DNA from: JASLCR01 sp964384345
Lineage (GTDB): Bacteria; Patescibacteriota; Saccharimonadia; Saccharimonadales; Saccharimonadaceae
Reading direction: 5' to 3'
DNA length: 64,000 nt
Assembly: GCA_964384345.1 (NCBI GenBank)
Contig: CAYLKD010000001.1
Coordinates: forward strand, 124,001 to 188,000
Shown here: positions 1-8,961 of the stretch, piece after piece
Layout: the number at the start of each line of letters is the position of its first letter
How positions within the stretch are numbered: position 1 is the stretch's first letter
Program-made: the position numbers and the translations under genes
The notes under the pieces: model-generated
What the model was told of the DNA's origin: nothing
Databases searched by the model: none
Seen by the model: only the letters and a program-made list of their open reading frames with translations

Positions 1-880
1 CAAGGTAGTTTTTTTCAGCATTCTCTCGTGCCGTCTCAACCATCTTACGATCTTTATCACTGCCATATTGCATGTCGCCGAACAAATTTGGATCACCGGC
101 ATAAACACCAATTGCTCCGTCACTATCGGGAATTATTTTCATTGCTAATGTTTTTGGCAAATTTACCTTGTACTGAAACGTCATGGTGTCTGAAGTAACT
201 TTTGGAACAACAATATCTTCTTTGAGTCCGTTATTCTTCAATGTATAAATTGCTTGATTGCCGCCGGAGAGCGGAAATACAATATGGCCGTCAACGTTTC
301 GACCATTTTGAGACGTAAACTTAGGACTCATCCCAAAACTCAGACCAGAGTTGATATCGTGATAGGTGACACCCTTGCTTGCATCAGTTGGCACATCAAG
401 CGCATATAGACTTTTATTTTTATCATCGCCAGTAGCTGAACCGACTTGTGACTTGAGTTGTGCGGCTGGATTTGTGTCAGATGATTTCACTGCGTCTTTA
501 TTGAACTGATACGTTGCCGTCTGCGCGTCATACGTTAATTGCTTTGTTAACCGAGCATCGTTCTTACCTATGAGTTTTTGCGTATCGCCACTCAAAGCGT
601 AGGCTCGAGCAGTTAGAATTTCGTTAACCGTAGGCGCGATGGCTGCAATAATTATTACCGCAGCCACGGCACCATTTGCCAGTCTCCACCTTAGACCATA
701 ACGATTGTCGTTGCGTTGCCACCACGCTTTGATACGGTGGATTGATCGACGTTGCAATAAATAGGCCCGTGCCAGTCGTGGATGGTTCTTTAGAATACTA
801 TACAGTCTGCGACGTATCGCAGAGTCATAGTTATGAATTAATCGTTGTATTTTTGGCATCACAATATGAAACTTTGACAT
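1..880 (-). CDS. Membrane-anchored hypothetical protein, C-terminus outside window
   Basis: The gene runs leftward off the window edge, so only about 290 N-terminal residues are seen. A basic N-terminus (many Arg, Lys and His in the first 55 residues) is followed by a hydrophobic segment rich in Ala, Val and Ile, then a long polar region with Ser, Thr, Asp and Asn. This suggests a type II membrane protein with its bulk outside the cell. The start could be the ATG at 880 or the in-frame ATG at 859; neither has a clear Shine-Dalgarno sequence. I do not recognise a family. It is the last visible gene of a leftward surface-protein run and may share that role. Confidence 0.7.
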   Translation of the reverse strand, partial: MSKFHIVMPKIQRLIHNYDSAIRRRLYSILKNHPRLARAYLLQRRSIHRIKAWWQRNDNRYGLRWRLANGAVAAVIIIAAIAPTVNEILTARAYALSGDTQKLIGKNDARLTKQLTYDAQTATYQFNKDAVKSSDTNPAAQLKSQVGSATGDDKNKSLYALDVPTDASKGVTYHDINSGLSFGMSPKFTSQNGRNVDGHIVFPLSGGNQAIYTLKNNGLKEDIVVPKVTSDTMTFQYKVNLPKTLAMKIIPDSDGAIGVYAGDPNLFGDMQYGSDKDRKMVETARENAEKNYL

Positions 881-1028
881 TCATTAATCAGATTACTCTA
901 GCATTACACCAGTGTCGTCTACCTTTTGTACCCACACTCACCTCTCTAAAATTCGGTGTTTTGCTACCACTATACTACCTCAAGAGACGGACTCTGCGCA
1001 ATGCTTGTGCTTACTGCACAAAGAATTG

Positions 1029-1520
1029 TTATTTCGCTGTAGCAGTACCTTCAATTGCTTTAACAATTGAGCTGTCAGCTCGTAGATTTTCAAAAAATAA
1101 TACTTGGTTGTTGCGAATCATCATTTCGGCATCTGGACCATGAATTTCTGTACCTAATTTGACCAGTTGTTGCGTGGTAGGCGAAGCAGTAGCTGAAGAT
1201 TCACCCTTAAGATAATACACATCACTCAAGCGGACGTACGTGCCATTATCGCCGTGTAGTTTACCGTAGTACACTTGGCCATTCGTCAAAAAAACTGCTT
1301 GGTATTGGTTCTTTTTGACGAAACTACCGATGAAGCCGAAATGCCATGCAACAAGCAATCCAATTGCTACGACCACAAAAGCGCCCGCGAGTATGCCTAC
1401 GGTTCGTCTCGGGCGTGTGCTCATACGCTTTGATGCATCTTTGGGAAGTGGCTGCGTGACGCGCTGAATGCCATCAACGGATCGTGCGGGAGGATTCGGT
1501 CGTACCGGTTGTTTATTCAT
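1029..1520 (-). CDS. One-pass membrane protein, hypothetical
   Basis: A 163-residue protein with a Pro/Arg-rich cytoplasmic N-terminus (about residues 1-42), one transmembrane helix (about 45-68) and an external domain of about 95 residues. The external part begins with a YQAVFLTNGQVYYGKL-type beta motif that I associate with conserved small membrane proteins of CPR bacteria; this is recollection, not a search. No catalytic motif is visible. It lies 55 bases after the upstream secreted protein gene and 149 bases before the next gene, all leftward. Confidence 0.75.
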   Translation of the reverse strand: MNKQPVRPNPPARSVDGIQRVTQPLPKDASKRMSTRPRRTVGILAGAFVVVAIGLLVAWHFGFIGSFVKKNQYQAVFLTNGQVYYGKLHGDNGTYVRLSDVYYLKGESSATASPTTQQLVKLGTEIHGPDAEMMIRNNQVLFFENLRADSSIVKAIEGTATAK

Positions 1521-1575
1521 GCGATCACTATGCCCCTTTCTCTACTATTGTTGTCATTATAGCATCCGGATTATT

Positions 1576-2874
1576 TTAGAACCTACTCCGATAACTAAAG
1601 CTTATTGTGCTAGCGCGTGCTAAATTGTTTTGTCCGGCTGCAACACGCACCTTAAACGTGACAGTGTCTCCAGCTGAAACTGTACAACTTCCGAGTGCCG
1701 TCGCAACCGTCGCAGACGACCAGGTAGCGTTTGCCGTGACCGCATTGCCTGTTGAACTACACGCCGTTGCAGTCGTGTCTGTATACATCGTAGCACTGAC
1801 TACTTCGCTCGCGGTTGTTGTCCCCCATCCTAAAATTGATAGATTTGCTAGACTTCCCGACGAGTAATCACTTGGTATTTGATAGCGGACATAAATATCA
1901 TAATCTTGCACGGTAGCCTGAGCGTTTGACCACTCGTAATAGCCTCGAGTTATGCCATTGCCACATACCGATGCGTTGATATTGAGTCGATCTGCACCTG
2001 AACAAAAACTCGCCGTCAGTGTCCCATTATTTCCTGAACCGTCGGCTGCCAATGTTGCACCCTCATACTCGGCAGTCAAACTAATTTGTTTGGTAGACCG
2101 CGCAGTGCCCGAACTAACTATTCCAGTAGCAGATAAAATAATATTATTCGTTGCATCACCGATTTGTACACTCCCCGACGAACTAACACTAAGGAGATTT
2201 GTGCCGCTAGCATTTTGTATATTTACCACATTTGCGGTTTGACTAGTCGCACCTTTGACGAGTAGTGCACTACTGCCGGCTGATGCACTTTGGACGGCTA
2301 TATTTCCACTTTGTGGTGTAGTTGTACTCTGTACGAAACCACTACTGTCGATACCATCAAGTTGATCAGCATTAAACGCATACGCGCTTGTTGCTAGTTT
2401 GCTGCGAGCCGTCATAGGACCTTCGCTGTAGCTTGCGCAGGCAGTAGTGCTGCAAGTAGCAGTAGCTGGAGACGGGAGTTCAATTTCGAAATAAAGATTT
2501 TGATTCGTAAATATACTCGGCGGCAAGCTAGTCACATCACCAAGCTGGGTTGAAAAAAGACCATTTGTTACCTGGACTCGGTTAGCAACCTCTCTTACTT
2601 CGCTCCACTGCAAAGTTCCGGCAGTTGCAGCATCGTAAATTCTAAATGTCATGTTGTAGAGGCCGTCTGACATAGCTACACCACTAGAGTTGGTTAAACG
2701 CCCCTGAAAATTCATTTTATATGGCACTGTTTGAACGGCGTGTACAGGTGTAATAAGCAGGGTAGCCACTGAAACCACAGCAAAAACAGTGGCATATGCC
2801 AGAGTCTTTATATCGGAGATGAAGCTGAAAAACGACAACTCACCCCAGGGCTTGTTGCTCACCAAAATCCTCAC
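1576..2874 (-). CDS. Secreted surface protein with fibre-like repeats
   Basis: A 432-residue protein. An N-terminal hydrophobic stretch (about residues 22-46, ending in VHA) looks like a signal peptide with a long n-region. After it comes a conserved-looking module (NFQGRLTNSSGVAM, then a FRIYD and LYFEIEL beta pattern, about 50-135). Next is a collar of the type ATSAYAFNADQLDGIDSSGF (about 160-180), a phrase common in tail-fibre-like and CPR surface proteins. A low-complexity Ser/Ala/Thr region follows, and the C-terminal part (about 260-432) is predicted beta-sandwich, with four Cys that could pair. No enzyme motif is seen. It follows the DUF916-like gene by 130 bases, which makes a surface role likely. 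Confidence 0.75.
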   Translation of the reverse strand: MRILVSNKPWGELSFFSFISDIKTLAYATVFAVVSVATLLITPVHAVQTVPYKMNFQGRLTNSSGVAMSDGLYNMTFRIYDAATAGTLQWSEVREVANRVQVTNGLFSTQLGDVTSLPPSIFTNQNLYFEIELPSPATATCSTTACASYSEGPMTARSKLATSAYAFNADQLDGIDSSGFVQSTTTPQSGNIAVQSASAGSSALLVKGATSQTANVVNIQNASGTNLLSVSSSGSVQIGDATNNIILSATGIVSSGTARSTKQISLTAEYEGATLAADGSGNNGTLTASFCSGADRLNINASVCGNGITRGYYEWSNAQATVQDYDIYVRYQIPSDYSSGSLANLSILGWGTTTASEVVSATMYTDTTATACSSTGNAVTANATWSSATVATALGSCTVSAGDTVTFKVRVAAGQNNLARASTISFSYRSRF

Positions 2875-3004
2875 TATCTGTCGTTATGATACCGCTCGCA
2901 GTACGTCAGTGAAGTACTACATGAATTATACGGTCAACAGAGAATAAACACAAACGGAACGAGGTGTATGCTAAGTAACTTTAAATTAATTTTACCGGTT
3001 TAGT

Positions 3005-3868
3005 CTACGCATGTTTATGTGCCCTTAAATGACGTCGCAAGACAAGTAATAGTATCGCCAATGCAAAAAGAATGCATGGCAAAAGCCAAGTCCAAATACC
3101 AGTCACAACAATCACCCATTTTTTGATGACACTACTTCCCGTGCTCACGCTCAGCCGGTAGATTCCGAGCCGATTACCTTCATACACAAAGCGCACTGAG
3201 CGGCTATTACCCGCAAAGACAAGTGGAGAGATAATAGTCTGCTGACCACCAAATAGTTGCAGAGCTGTTTTCACTTCAGGATAAAAGCCAGAAGATACGT
3301 TTACAGCTGCAGTATTTTTCACTTCGTACACCGCCGTTAGTGCACTACCGTACGTTATCAACGGCACATGCAATGCGGTGATCGCAGCCTTTCGCTCACC
3401 AGGTGTGTTGTTCACAATGGTAAAAAGGGTGCCAAGCCGAATAACTTCACGAGGGACTTCGGCTGATGGTTCTTTTGCAGAAACAAACAATGCCGCAAAC
3501 ACGTCTCCATTTGGTAGCATTGTACCATCAAGCTGGAATGCTAAGTGGATCGCTTCACCTGGTTTCAGGGAGAATTCCTTTAGATCAGGGCGAAGCCCCG
3601 CAGAAATAGCTGGGTCATCATAAAACGCAAGATTACCTTTTGAATCTACTTGTTTAAACGCTTGCACAGATGTTTCTAGTGTCAGCATTTCGGGCGTTGG
3701 ATTACTGATGTCGATATAGCCATTTTTACGTTCATTTTTCTTAAGTGTATCCGTATAGAGTAACGGCTGCATTTTCAGTGAAATAGCACCCGCTGGCATC
3801 GATATTATGCTCGCACCAACCATGCTAATTATAAAAAAACCTAAGAGGTACGTTCGGAATGTAATCAT
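3005..3868 (-). CDS. DUF916-like surface protein with C-terminal anchor (second copy)
   Basis: A 287-residue protein with a signal peptide (about 1-28), a beta-rich domain in which YIDISNPTPEMLTLETSV resembles the first strand pair of DUF916/WxL-interacting proteins, a C-terminal transmembrane helix (about 255-277) and a short basic tail (RRHLRAHKHA). In Gram-positive WxL clusters such proteins are membrane-anchored partners of WxL proteins. Its start overlaps the end of the LamG/WxL-like gene by 4 bases, so the two are probably translationally coupled. This repeats the pairing seen at 6083-7624. The family call is by motif resemblance only. Confidence 0.7.
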   Translation of the reverse strand: MITFRTYLLGFFIISMVGASIISMPAGAISLKMQPLLYTDTLKKNERKNGYIDISNPTPEMLTLETSVQAFKQVDSKGNLAFYDDPAISAGLRPDLKEFSLKPGEAIHLAFQLDGTMLPNGDVFAALFVSAKEPSAEVPREVIRLGTLFTIVNNTPGERKAAITALHVPLITYGSALTAVYEVKNTAAVNVSSGFYPEVKTALQLFGGQQTIISPLVFAGNSRSVRFVYEGNRLGIYRLSVSTGSSVIKKWVIVVTGIWTWLLPCILFALAILLLVLRRHLRAHKHA

Positions 3869-5259
3869 GGGGTAGTGGTCGCTGTATAGGTGATCGTATT
3901 TGTATAATTACCAGGAGCTTGAGCCGCCCCCACGTCTGCACGAATGCGCATTGATACTACGTCGTTGGCTACACCAGTTGCACCAGTTCGAGTATAAAAA
4001 CTGGTGGCGGAAGTCGGAAAAGCTGCGTAGGAGTTGCCGCTATTCCACTTTGCAGGAATTGATCCGGCAACAGTCGAACCAGTCAGCGTGAACCCTATGC
4101 CCTTAGTAGTGCCTTCCGACCATGTCAATGGGCTAGCAATAGTACCACTGATAGCTGGGATAGAGTTAGCACCGCTTTGTAGGTTATGATCCTGTGTAAT
4201 TGTCAATCCATAGCCGCTTGCAGTTGTCCGCACAATGGCATCCGAATCACTCGTCATCGATATATTCGGTACAACCGTGCCCAAACTCATGCCAGACGGA
4301 ATGCCAGCATTCTGCGCGTTATATTCTGCGGCAACTTCTGATGCTGTCAGTGCACGGGAAAAAAGCTTGACCTGGTCGATTGCCCCATTGAATGTCCTAC
4401 CAAGACCTGGAAATGAACCGATTGAAAATGATCCTGTAGAATTTTGTAACGTGCTCGGCAATGTTCCTGTAACAGTGCTGGCGGTAGCTACACCGTCTAT
4501 ATAGATTTTTACCATAGAAGCTTGCGGCTGAGTGCCATCATACGTCATGACAACATGACGCCATGTACCAAATGTGTTCCAGGAATTTGCGACGGTATCA
4601 ACGTAGTTATTACCAGGATCTGTTTGCGAAGTGGCCAAAAACACGCGTAAGTTATTGTTGGTACCAGTTTGTAATGCCCATGAACCAGATGATGAATAGT
4701 TCCAGTGAGTCGCGATAGCAACACTACTTGACCAACCAGGTTCTTTCACCCATGCCTCAACTGTCATTGCATTTCCCGAAGGCAGGTCGGCATTGTCAGC
4801 GATACGTACGCTACCACTTACATTCATATCGACTGCAGAGCCAATCTTGCCAGGAGTGTACCAAAGTGCATCGGATTGTAACATACCATCGTGCTGGTAG
4901 GTGCTCCCATCTGCAGTAGTCGTTCCAGTATTTTCGTCCAATGGATAATAGGCTTTAAGACCAGATGGTTGCACGGTTAACTGGATAGAAGGCGCTAAGG
5001 GCTCAAGCTGGGCAACATACCCCGCACCAAGTTTATAGCTGCCGCCACTTCCATTCCCAATTATGCTTTCTCCTCCACTAGATACGAGGCCGTAGCTGGT
5101 AGAAGAGCTTTGTCCACCGAAACTATTCGTGACACTTGCATCTACTGTATAGTTGGTACTTGTATAGCGCTCAGCAGATGCAGAAAAACTAATCAGAAAA
5201 ACGAGCCCAGCAGTGACTGATATGCCTTGGAGCAGTACGCTTCGCCACACTTTTATCAT
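3865..5259 (-). CDS. Secreted LamG-domain protein with C-terminal WxL-like beta domain
   Basis: A 464-residue protein with a signal peptide (about 1-29). A LamG/concanavalin-A-like jellyroll domain runs from about 105 to 305: LKAYYPLDENTGT opens it, AMTVEAWVKEPG is the central strand, and a KIYIDGV and FNGAIDQVKLFSRAL pattern closes it. The last ~140 residues match, strand by strand, the small secreted protein at 7028-7624: a GYGLTI strand, SGANSIPAISGT, and a terminal GNYTNTITYTA. LamG domains usually bind glycans, so this may be a large adhesin built on the same anchor domain. The true WxL tripeptide is absent (the best position reads TWSE). The signal peptide and operon position support a cell-surface role. 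Confidence 0.8.
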   Translation of the reverse strand: MIKVWRSVLLQGISVTAGLVFLISFSASAERYTSTNYTVDASVTNSFGGQSSSTSYGLVSSGGESIIGNGSGGSYKLGAGYVAQLEPLAPSIQLTVQPSGLKAYYPLDENTGTTTADGSTYQHDGMLQSDALWYTPGKIGSAVDMNVSGSVRIADNADLPSGNAMTVEAWVKEPGWSSSVAIATHWNYSSSGSWALQTGTNNNLRVFLATSQTDPGNNYVDTVANSWNTFGTWRHVVMTYDGTQPQASMVKIYIDGVATASTVTGTLPSTLQNSTGSFSIGSFPGLGRTFNGAIDQVKLFSRALTASEVAAEYNAQNAGIPSGMSLGTVVPNISMTSDSDAIVRTTASGYGLTITQDHNLQSGANSIPAISGTIASPLTWSEGTTKGIGFTLTGSTVAGSIPAKWNSGNSYAAFPTSATSFYTRTGATGVANDVVSMRIRADVGAAQAPGNYTNTITYTATTTP

Positions 5260-5310
5260 AAGTAGTTTTATTATAGCACTCGTGTTGATCAGTTACTGGC
5301 GAATATATCA

Positions 5311-6102
5311 CTAGGTCGATGCGACGACCGCCAGCAGCATGAGTACTAGCGCAATATACGGCAGCCAATTGCGCAGCGGGCGAAGTTTCTTAAATATCCA
5401 GTAATTAGTGATAGTTTGCGCAAAAACAAGCACAACCGTTGCTAACAAAAATAGTAGTATCCAAAATGTTCGTAGTATCAAACTAACATATTCAGAACGG
5501 CTGCGTCCTCCGAAGACATCGATCAGCGCAAACCTCGATGCGTCACTTGGCTTTGCGTTGGCTACTGAAGGTGTTGGATTAATTCGTTTCGTGGTGTCAT
5601 CTGGCGTCTGAATAACAACACCAGCTTTTCCAAACGAATTCATTTCAGCAATTGTATTACCCGAAGCAGCCGGCACGCTGGTATCAGGAACGGCGGTACT
5701 TCCCTGCAGCGCTACGGTTACAACCACACGCTTACTCACGCTGCAGGCCCCATTAATGCCTTTGACTTCGATGGTATGCGTGCCATTACTCACCTCAACA
5801 GGTGCACTAAAATAATCTTGTCCCGTTCCGATGGCAACGGTCTGGTTATACACGTCATCGAGTCGGATATCGACTTGATTAACATCATGCACACTCCCAA
5901 CAATTTGTAACGGGCTTGCTACTACTTGTGTACTTTCATTTGGTGAATCGATAACAATAGTTGGCTGTGACTCTGGACCACAGATAGTCGCGTTAACAGC
6001 CGTATCAGCAGCAACATCAGGCCCACGTTGGGCTACTAGCACCATGGCCCCAAGAAGTACAAGCGCTAGCTTGAATGGTAGATCACGTTTTGCTGTTAGC
6101 AT
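5311..6102 (-). CDS. Membrane protein with external Ig-like domain
   Basis: A 263-residue protein. A signal-like N-terminal helix (about 10-28) is followed by an Ig-like beta domain (about 45-132; PTIVIDSPNEST, QIVGSVHDVN, GTHTIEVKGING), a Ser/Thr/Pro linker, and two C-terminal transmembrane helices (about 205-228 and 243-262). A pair of Cys residues, in the ATICGPES and NGACSVS motifs, may form a disulfide across the Ig fold. The gene start lies inside the end of the DUF916-like gene (20-base overlap), so the two are coupled. The role is unknown; in context it is probably a structural component of the surface complex. Confidence 0.75.
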   Translation of the reverse strand: MLTAKRDLPFKLALVLLGAMVLVAQRGPDVAADTAVNATICGPESQPTIVIDSPNESTQVVASPLQIVGSVHDVNQVDIRLDDVYNQTVAIGTGQDYFSAPVEVSNGTHTIEVKGINGACSVSKRVVVTVALQGSTAVPDTSVPAASGNTIAEMNSFGKAGVVIQTPDDTTKRINPTPSVANAKPSDASRFALIDVFGGRSRSEYVSLILRTFWILLFLLATVVLVFAQTITNYWIFKKLRPLRNWLPYIALVLMLLAVVAST

Positions 6103-7006
6103 GAGACCGCTGTGACTTCTTTCGTCTTCGTCTACGCTGCGTCAAATTGTATCCTACGCCAAGAAGAACGATTAACACAAGTAAAGCCATGAGCCACAGT
6201 GGTATCATCAGAACAACATGAGTTGTACTCGATTTCTTTCCAATAAATGCGTGCTCAATAGTAACCTTGTATAACCCAAAAGAATTACTGTTCGGCCAGT
6301 CAAAATGCATATTTCGTGTTGTTCCCGGTAGCACACTAATATCACGTTGTACAAAATATTTTTGATTGCCAAACATATCGCGTACGGTCAATGTTGTCGA
6401 ATCAGTAAAATCGACATTGCCTGTATTTTTTACCTGCGAGCTTGTTTTGAGTGGGACTGCTGTTTGTAAGGGCAGAGCTTGTGTACCGAGCAATTCCCCA
6501 GCAAGTTGGTTGTTGCCGTTCACTGTCATGTAGAGAATACTCCCAACACGCTTTTGCCTGATCACAGATTGCGGGTCGCCCGCTTTTGGCTGGGTTTGTG
6601 CAAATATAACACCGTAACGGCCGCCGGAACTGGCATTTTTTGGAACAGAAATAGTGTAGGGCACTTTCAACGTCTTACCAGCATCAATTTCGTAACTCGA
6701 TTTATCAAATTTTACCCACGAATATACGTCGGTCTGTTTGTTGATGACATCCCAAGACGGTTCATAGTCACTGTTTTTTACAGCATACGGACGAGCGTAC
6801 AATACGAACGTATACGGCACACTCCCGTCATTAATAATTGTCAGAGTATCAGTGACAACCGCTCCCGGATCAAGCGCATAATGCTTGTCCGTAGGCGAGA
6901 GCGTTATACTCTCCCCTTCTATGGCATGAGTAGTCGGTATGACGACCACTGCGAAGGCAACCGCTGCAATGAGCGCCGAACGCACAATACCTGAAATAGT
7001 CTTCAT
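6083..7006 (-). CDS. DUF916-like (WxL-interacting) membrane-anchored surface protein
   Basis: A 307-residue protein with a signal peptide (about 1-28, ending THA). The domain after it starts ITLSPTDKHYALDPGAVVTD, with the strand pattern TLTIINDGSVPYTFVLYA, a WVKFDKSSYEIDAGKTLKVP motif and a SGGRYGVIFAQT motif. These are the landmarks of the DUF916/WxLIP family, which in Firmicutes binds peptidoglycan and WxL proteins. A C-terminal helix (about 268-288) and an Arg/Lys tail anchor it in the membrane. It lies 21 bases after the small beta-domain protein gene, the pairing typical of WxL clusters. The domain call rests on motif order, not on a search. Confidence 0.8.
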   Translation of the reverse strand: MKTISGIVRSALIAAVAFAVVVIPTTHAIEGESITLSPTDKHYALDPGAVVTDTLTIINDGSVPYTFVLYARPYAVKNSDYEPSWDVINKQTDVYSWVKFDKSSYEIDAGKTLKVPYTISVPKNASSGGRYGVIFAQTQPKAGDPQSVIRQKRVGSILYMTVNGNNQLAGELLGTQALPLQTAVPLKTSSQVKNTGNVDFTDSTTLTVRDMFGNQKYFVQRDISVLPGTTRNMHFDWPNSNSFGLYKVTIEHAFIGKKSSTTHVVLMIPLWLMALLVLIVLLGVGYNLTQRRRRRKKSQRSHANSKT

Positions 7007-7027
7007 CAGATATGATTCTTGTTTACA

Positions 7028-7624
7028 CTAATTGGTTACAGCAGTATAGGTAACGGTGTCAGTATAGGTACCGGTTGGTTTCGTCGCATCAACCTTGACC
7101 CCATACCATACGGTCGTTGTGTCACCTGTTGCAGGCGCTGCGGTAGTTTTGATTAGTTGCGGAGATCCAGTTGCTGGAATACCTGCCCACTTTGATGTGC
7201 TCGCTGTACTACTTGATTCAGCACTATACGTCGCATCGAATGCTCCTCCGGCAACGGCATATCCCCATGAGTTTGTCCCTAACGCTGTTGGGGCCGCGTA
7301 GGTTCCGGTGTGTGCTGTGATCGAATTAGCACCGCTAACAAGCGTTGTTGTTGCATCACTATCAGCAACCGTAAGATTGTACCCGTTGCTCTTATTGGTG
7401 CTCACGCTTACAGTGTCGCTTGCGCTACTCACTACTGGGCTCGCGCCAGGTGTTAGAGCAATCGCAACAGTTGAACTTGTCGTCATACTGATAGTTGAGC
7501 TGATCGTAGCATTGATGGTTGTATTAGCCGTGACGGCACTGGCTACGACGGGTGAAAGTGTGGCAGCAGCGACTGCTACAACAGCAGTCAATGCGCCTGT
7601 TCGTTGAATTAATGTCTGTTTCAT
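7028..7624 (-). CDS. Small secreted WxL-like beta-sandwich protein
   Basis: A 198-residue protein with a signal peptide (about 1-30, ending ASA), then an Ala/Ser/Thr/Val-rich beta protein with no further membrane segment. Landmarks are NGYNLTV, SGANSITAHTGT, SWGYAV and a terminal PTGTYTDTVTYTA strand. The same order occurs in the C-terminal third of the LamG protein at 3865-5259. The terminal strand pattern is shared by WxL and spore-coat-U-like surface proteins. The strict WxL tripeptide is absent (SWGYAV and VWYGV are the nearest). It is the first gene of the surface run, with a strong AAGGGG-type ribosome site, so it may be the most abundant product. Confidence 0.75.
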   Translation of the reverse strand: MKQTLIQRTGALTAVVAVAAATLSPVVASAVTANTTINATISSTISMTTSSTVAIALTPGASPVVSSASDTVSVSTNKSNGYNLTVADSDATTTLVSGANSITAHTGTYAAPTALGTNSWGYAVAGGAFDATYSAESSSTASTSKWAGIPATGSPQLIKTTAAPATGDTTTVWYGVKVDATKPTGTYTDTVTYTAVTN

Positions 7625-7667
7625 GTCTATTAGGATCCCCTTTTGTTTTTATAGACTAGTTGGGATG

Positions 7668-7696
7668 ATTTTCGCACAGGATAGTGCTTATGTCAA
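7668..7696 (-). promoter_or_regulatory. Promoter for surface-protein operon
   Basis: Reading leftward, a perfect TTGACA (7691-7696) is followed after 17 bases by GAAAAT (7668-7673), a weak -10 element. It lies 44 bases upstream of the ATG at 7624 and just before the stop codon of the HAD gene, so the surface operon probably has its own start even though the HAD gene reads into it. Confidence 0.5.
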
Positions 7697-7699
7697 TTC

Positions 7700-8272
7700 T
7701 TATTTTGTGAGTACGCTGGATAAATCATTGACAGTTTGCATCGTTCCTGTAAAATGTAAGCCTTGCATCCCTGCCTGACGAGCGCCTTCAACAAATACTT
7801 CACGATCGTCAATAAAGATGCACTCTTCACTAAGACAATCGAGTTTTGTTGCAATAGTCTCATACATAAGAGCATCCGGCTTTACCGTACCTACTTCAAA
7901 TGAAAATGTCATGGCGTCAAACAATTCGATTTGCCACGGCAAGAATAACTCATCCATAAAGTTCGCTGTGACATTACTCAGTAAGCCAATCTTGTAATTG
8001 GCTTTCAAATTATCACGAATAAATTCAAATAAGGCCTCGTTACGCACATGCTGGTCAACAATTTTCTGAGTCTCATCAATCGACACATTCGCGAGAACAC
8101 TTATTTTTTGTTCAAACTCACTTTGAGAAATATAACCAGAATCTGCTTGTTTATTGAGCGAAATTGCCTCTGCTTCACTATCACTCCCTACGGGTAAATA
8201 TTTTTCTTTAAAGGCCAACCAACCATCAGTAGTTAAGACGCCAAAACAATCAAAAATAACCGCACGTATCAT
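7700..8272 (-). CDS. HAD-superfamily hydrolase, YihX-like
   Basis: A 190-residue soluble protein. Motif I at the N-terminus reads AVIFDCFGVLTTD: the nucleophile Asp is present but the usual second Asp two residues later is Phe, as in YihX-type phosphatases (FDLGNVL). Motif II is LLSN, motif III has the Lys in GTVKPD, and motif IV is FIDDR. A helical cap occupies about residues 20-90. The family removes phosphate from small sugars or nucleotides; the substrate cannot be read from sequence. It is the last gene of the leftward fibre gene run, 35 bases after its neighbour. Confidence 0.85.
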   Translation of the reverse strand: MIRAVIFDCFGVLTTDGWLAFKEKYLPVGSDSEAEAISLNKQADSGYISQSEFEQKISVLANVSIDETQKIVDQHVRNEALFEFIRDNLKANYKIGLLSNVTANFMDELFLPWQIELFDAMTFSFEVGTVKPDALMYETIATKLDCLSEECIFIDDREVFVEGARQAGMQGLHFTGTMQTVNDLSSVLTK

Positions 8273-8307
8273 ACGGTTATTGTAGCACCCTTTCTAGCAG
8301 AGTGTCG

Positions 8308-8928
8308 TTAAAGCTTGGTTGGAAGACCGGACTGACGAAATGGTACTAGCGTACTAAAATCAGGAATTTGACCTTGGAACAAATTGTTTAGTTGCCCGAC
8401 ACTAGCATCAAGCGATCCTTTTGACCCGCCACACGTTGAGGTCCATAATGACTTAATCTCCTGACCATTTGTCAACACGGCATATTCATAGACATATCCC
8501 GTTGCGCAAACGCCGCGTAAATCATTTTTGTCACCTGAGAGTTGTTTTCCCTTCATCATATTGGCTTTATCGAGGGCGAACACAAATTCTTCGTAGGCTT
8601 TTTGATTGTTGTCGTAATTTTTTGCCGCTTCAACAGACTCCACGTATCCTTTGTAAGCATTCATCGAACGCATCAGTGGTGATACTTCAATCGTATACGA
8701 TTTGAATGATTCATCGGCTGTAATTGGACCCCGTACAGTTAAAGACACGCTATGTGAGCTGCCAGTCTCAAGGAGAGTGGTACGTCCTGGATCAACTACA
8801 ACTGTTGAGGCTGTGTCTTTCCCTCCAAATACGGCACGACCAATAGAGACAATCGCAATAATGAGCAGTATAACTACTATTACGATGATGATAAGTGGAA
8901 ATAGTTTAGGGCCTCTATTACGTTGCAT
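8308..8928 (-). CDS. One-pass membrane protein, hypothetical
   Basis: A 206-residue protein starting with a short basic N-terminus and one strong transmembrane helix rich in Ile and Val (about 9-33). The external part has a helical, Lys/Tyr-rich stretch (about 80-125), a CATGYVYEYAV strand and a second Cys-containing segment (STCGGSKG); the two Cys could pair. No family recognised. It sits 33 bases downstream of the GDPD-fibre gene, so a role in anchoring or display of the fibres is possible but unproven. Confidence 0.7.
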   Translation of the reverse strand: MQRNRGPKLFPLIIIVIVVILLIIAIVSIGRAVFGGKDTASTVVVDPGRTTLLETGSSHSVSLTVRGPITADESFKSYTIEVSPLMRSMNAYKGYVESVEAAKNYDNNQKAYEEFVFALDKANMMKGKQLSGDKNDLRGVCATGYVYEYAVLTNGQEIKSLWTSTCGGSKGSLDASVGQLNNLFQGQIPDFSTLVPFRQSGLPTKL

Positions 8929-8961
8929 GATTAATATTGTATCACAATTAATGATAAATGT

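Noticed and set aside
3378..5000. Forward-strand open frames within the LamG and DUF916-like genes
   Set aside because: The opposite strand carries proteins with signal peptides and domains; the forward frames have no coherent features.
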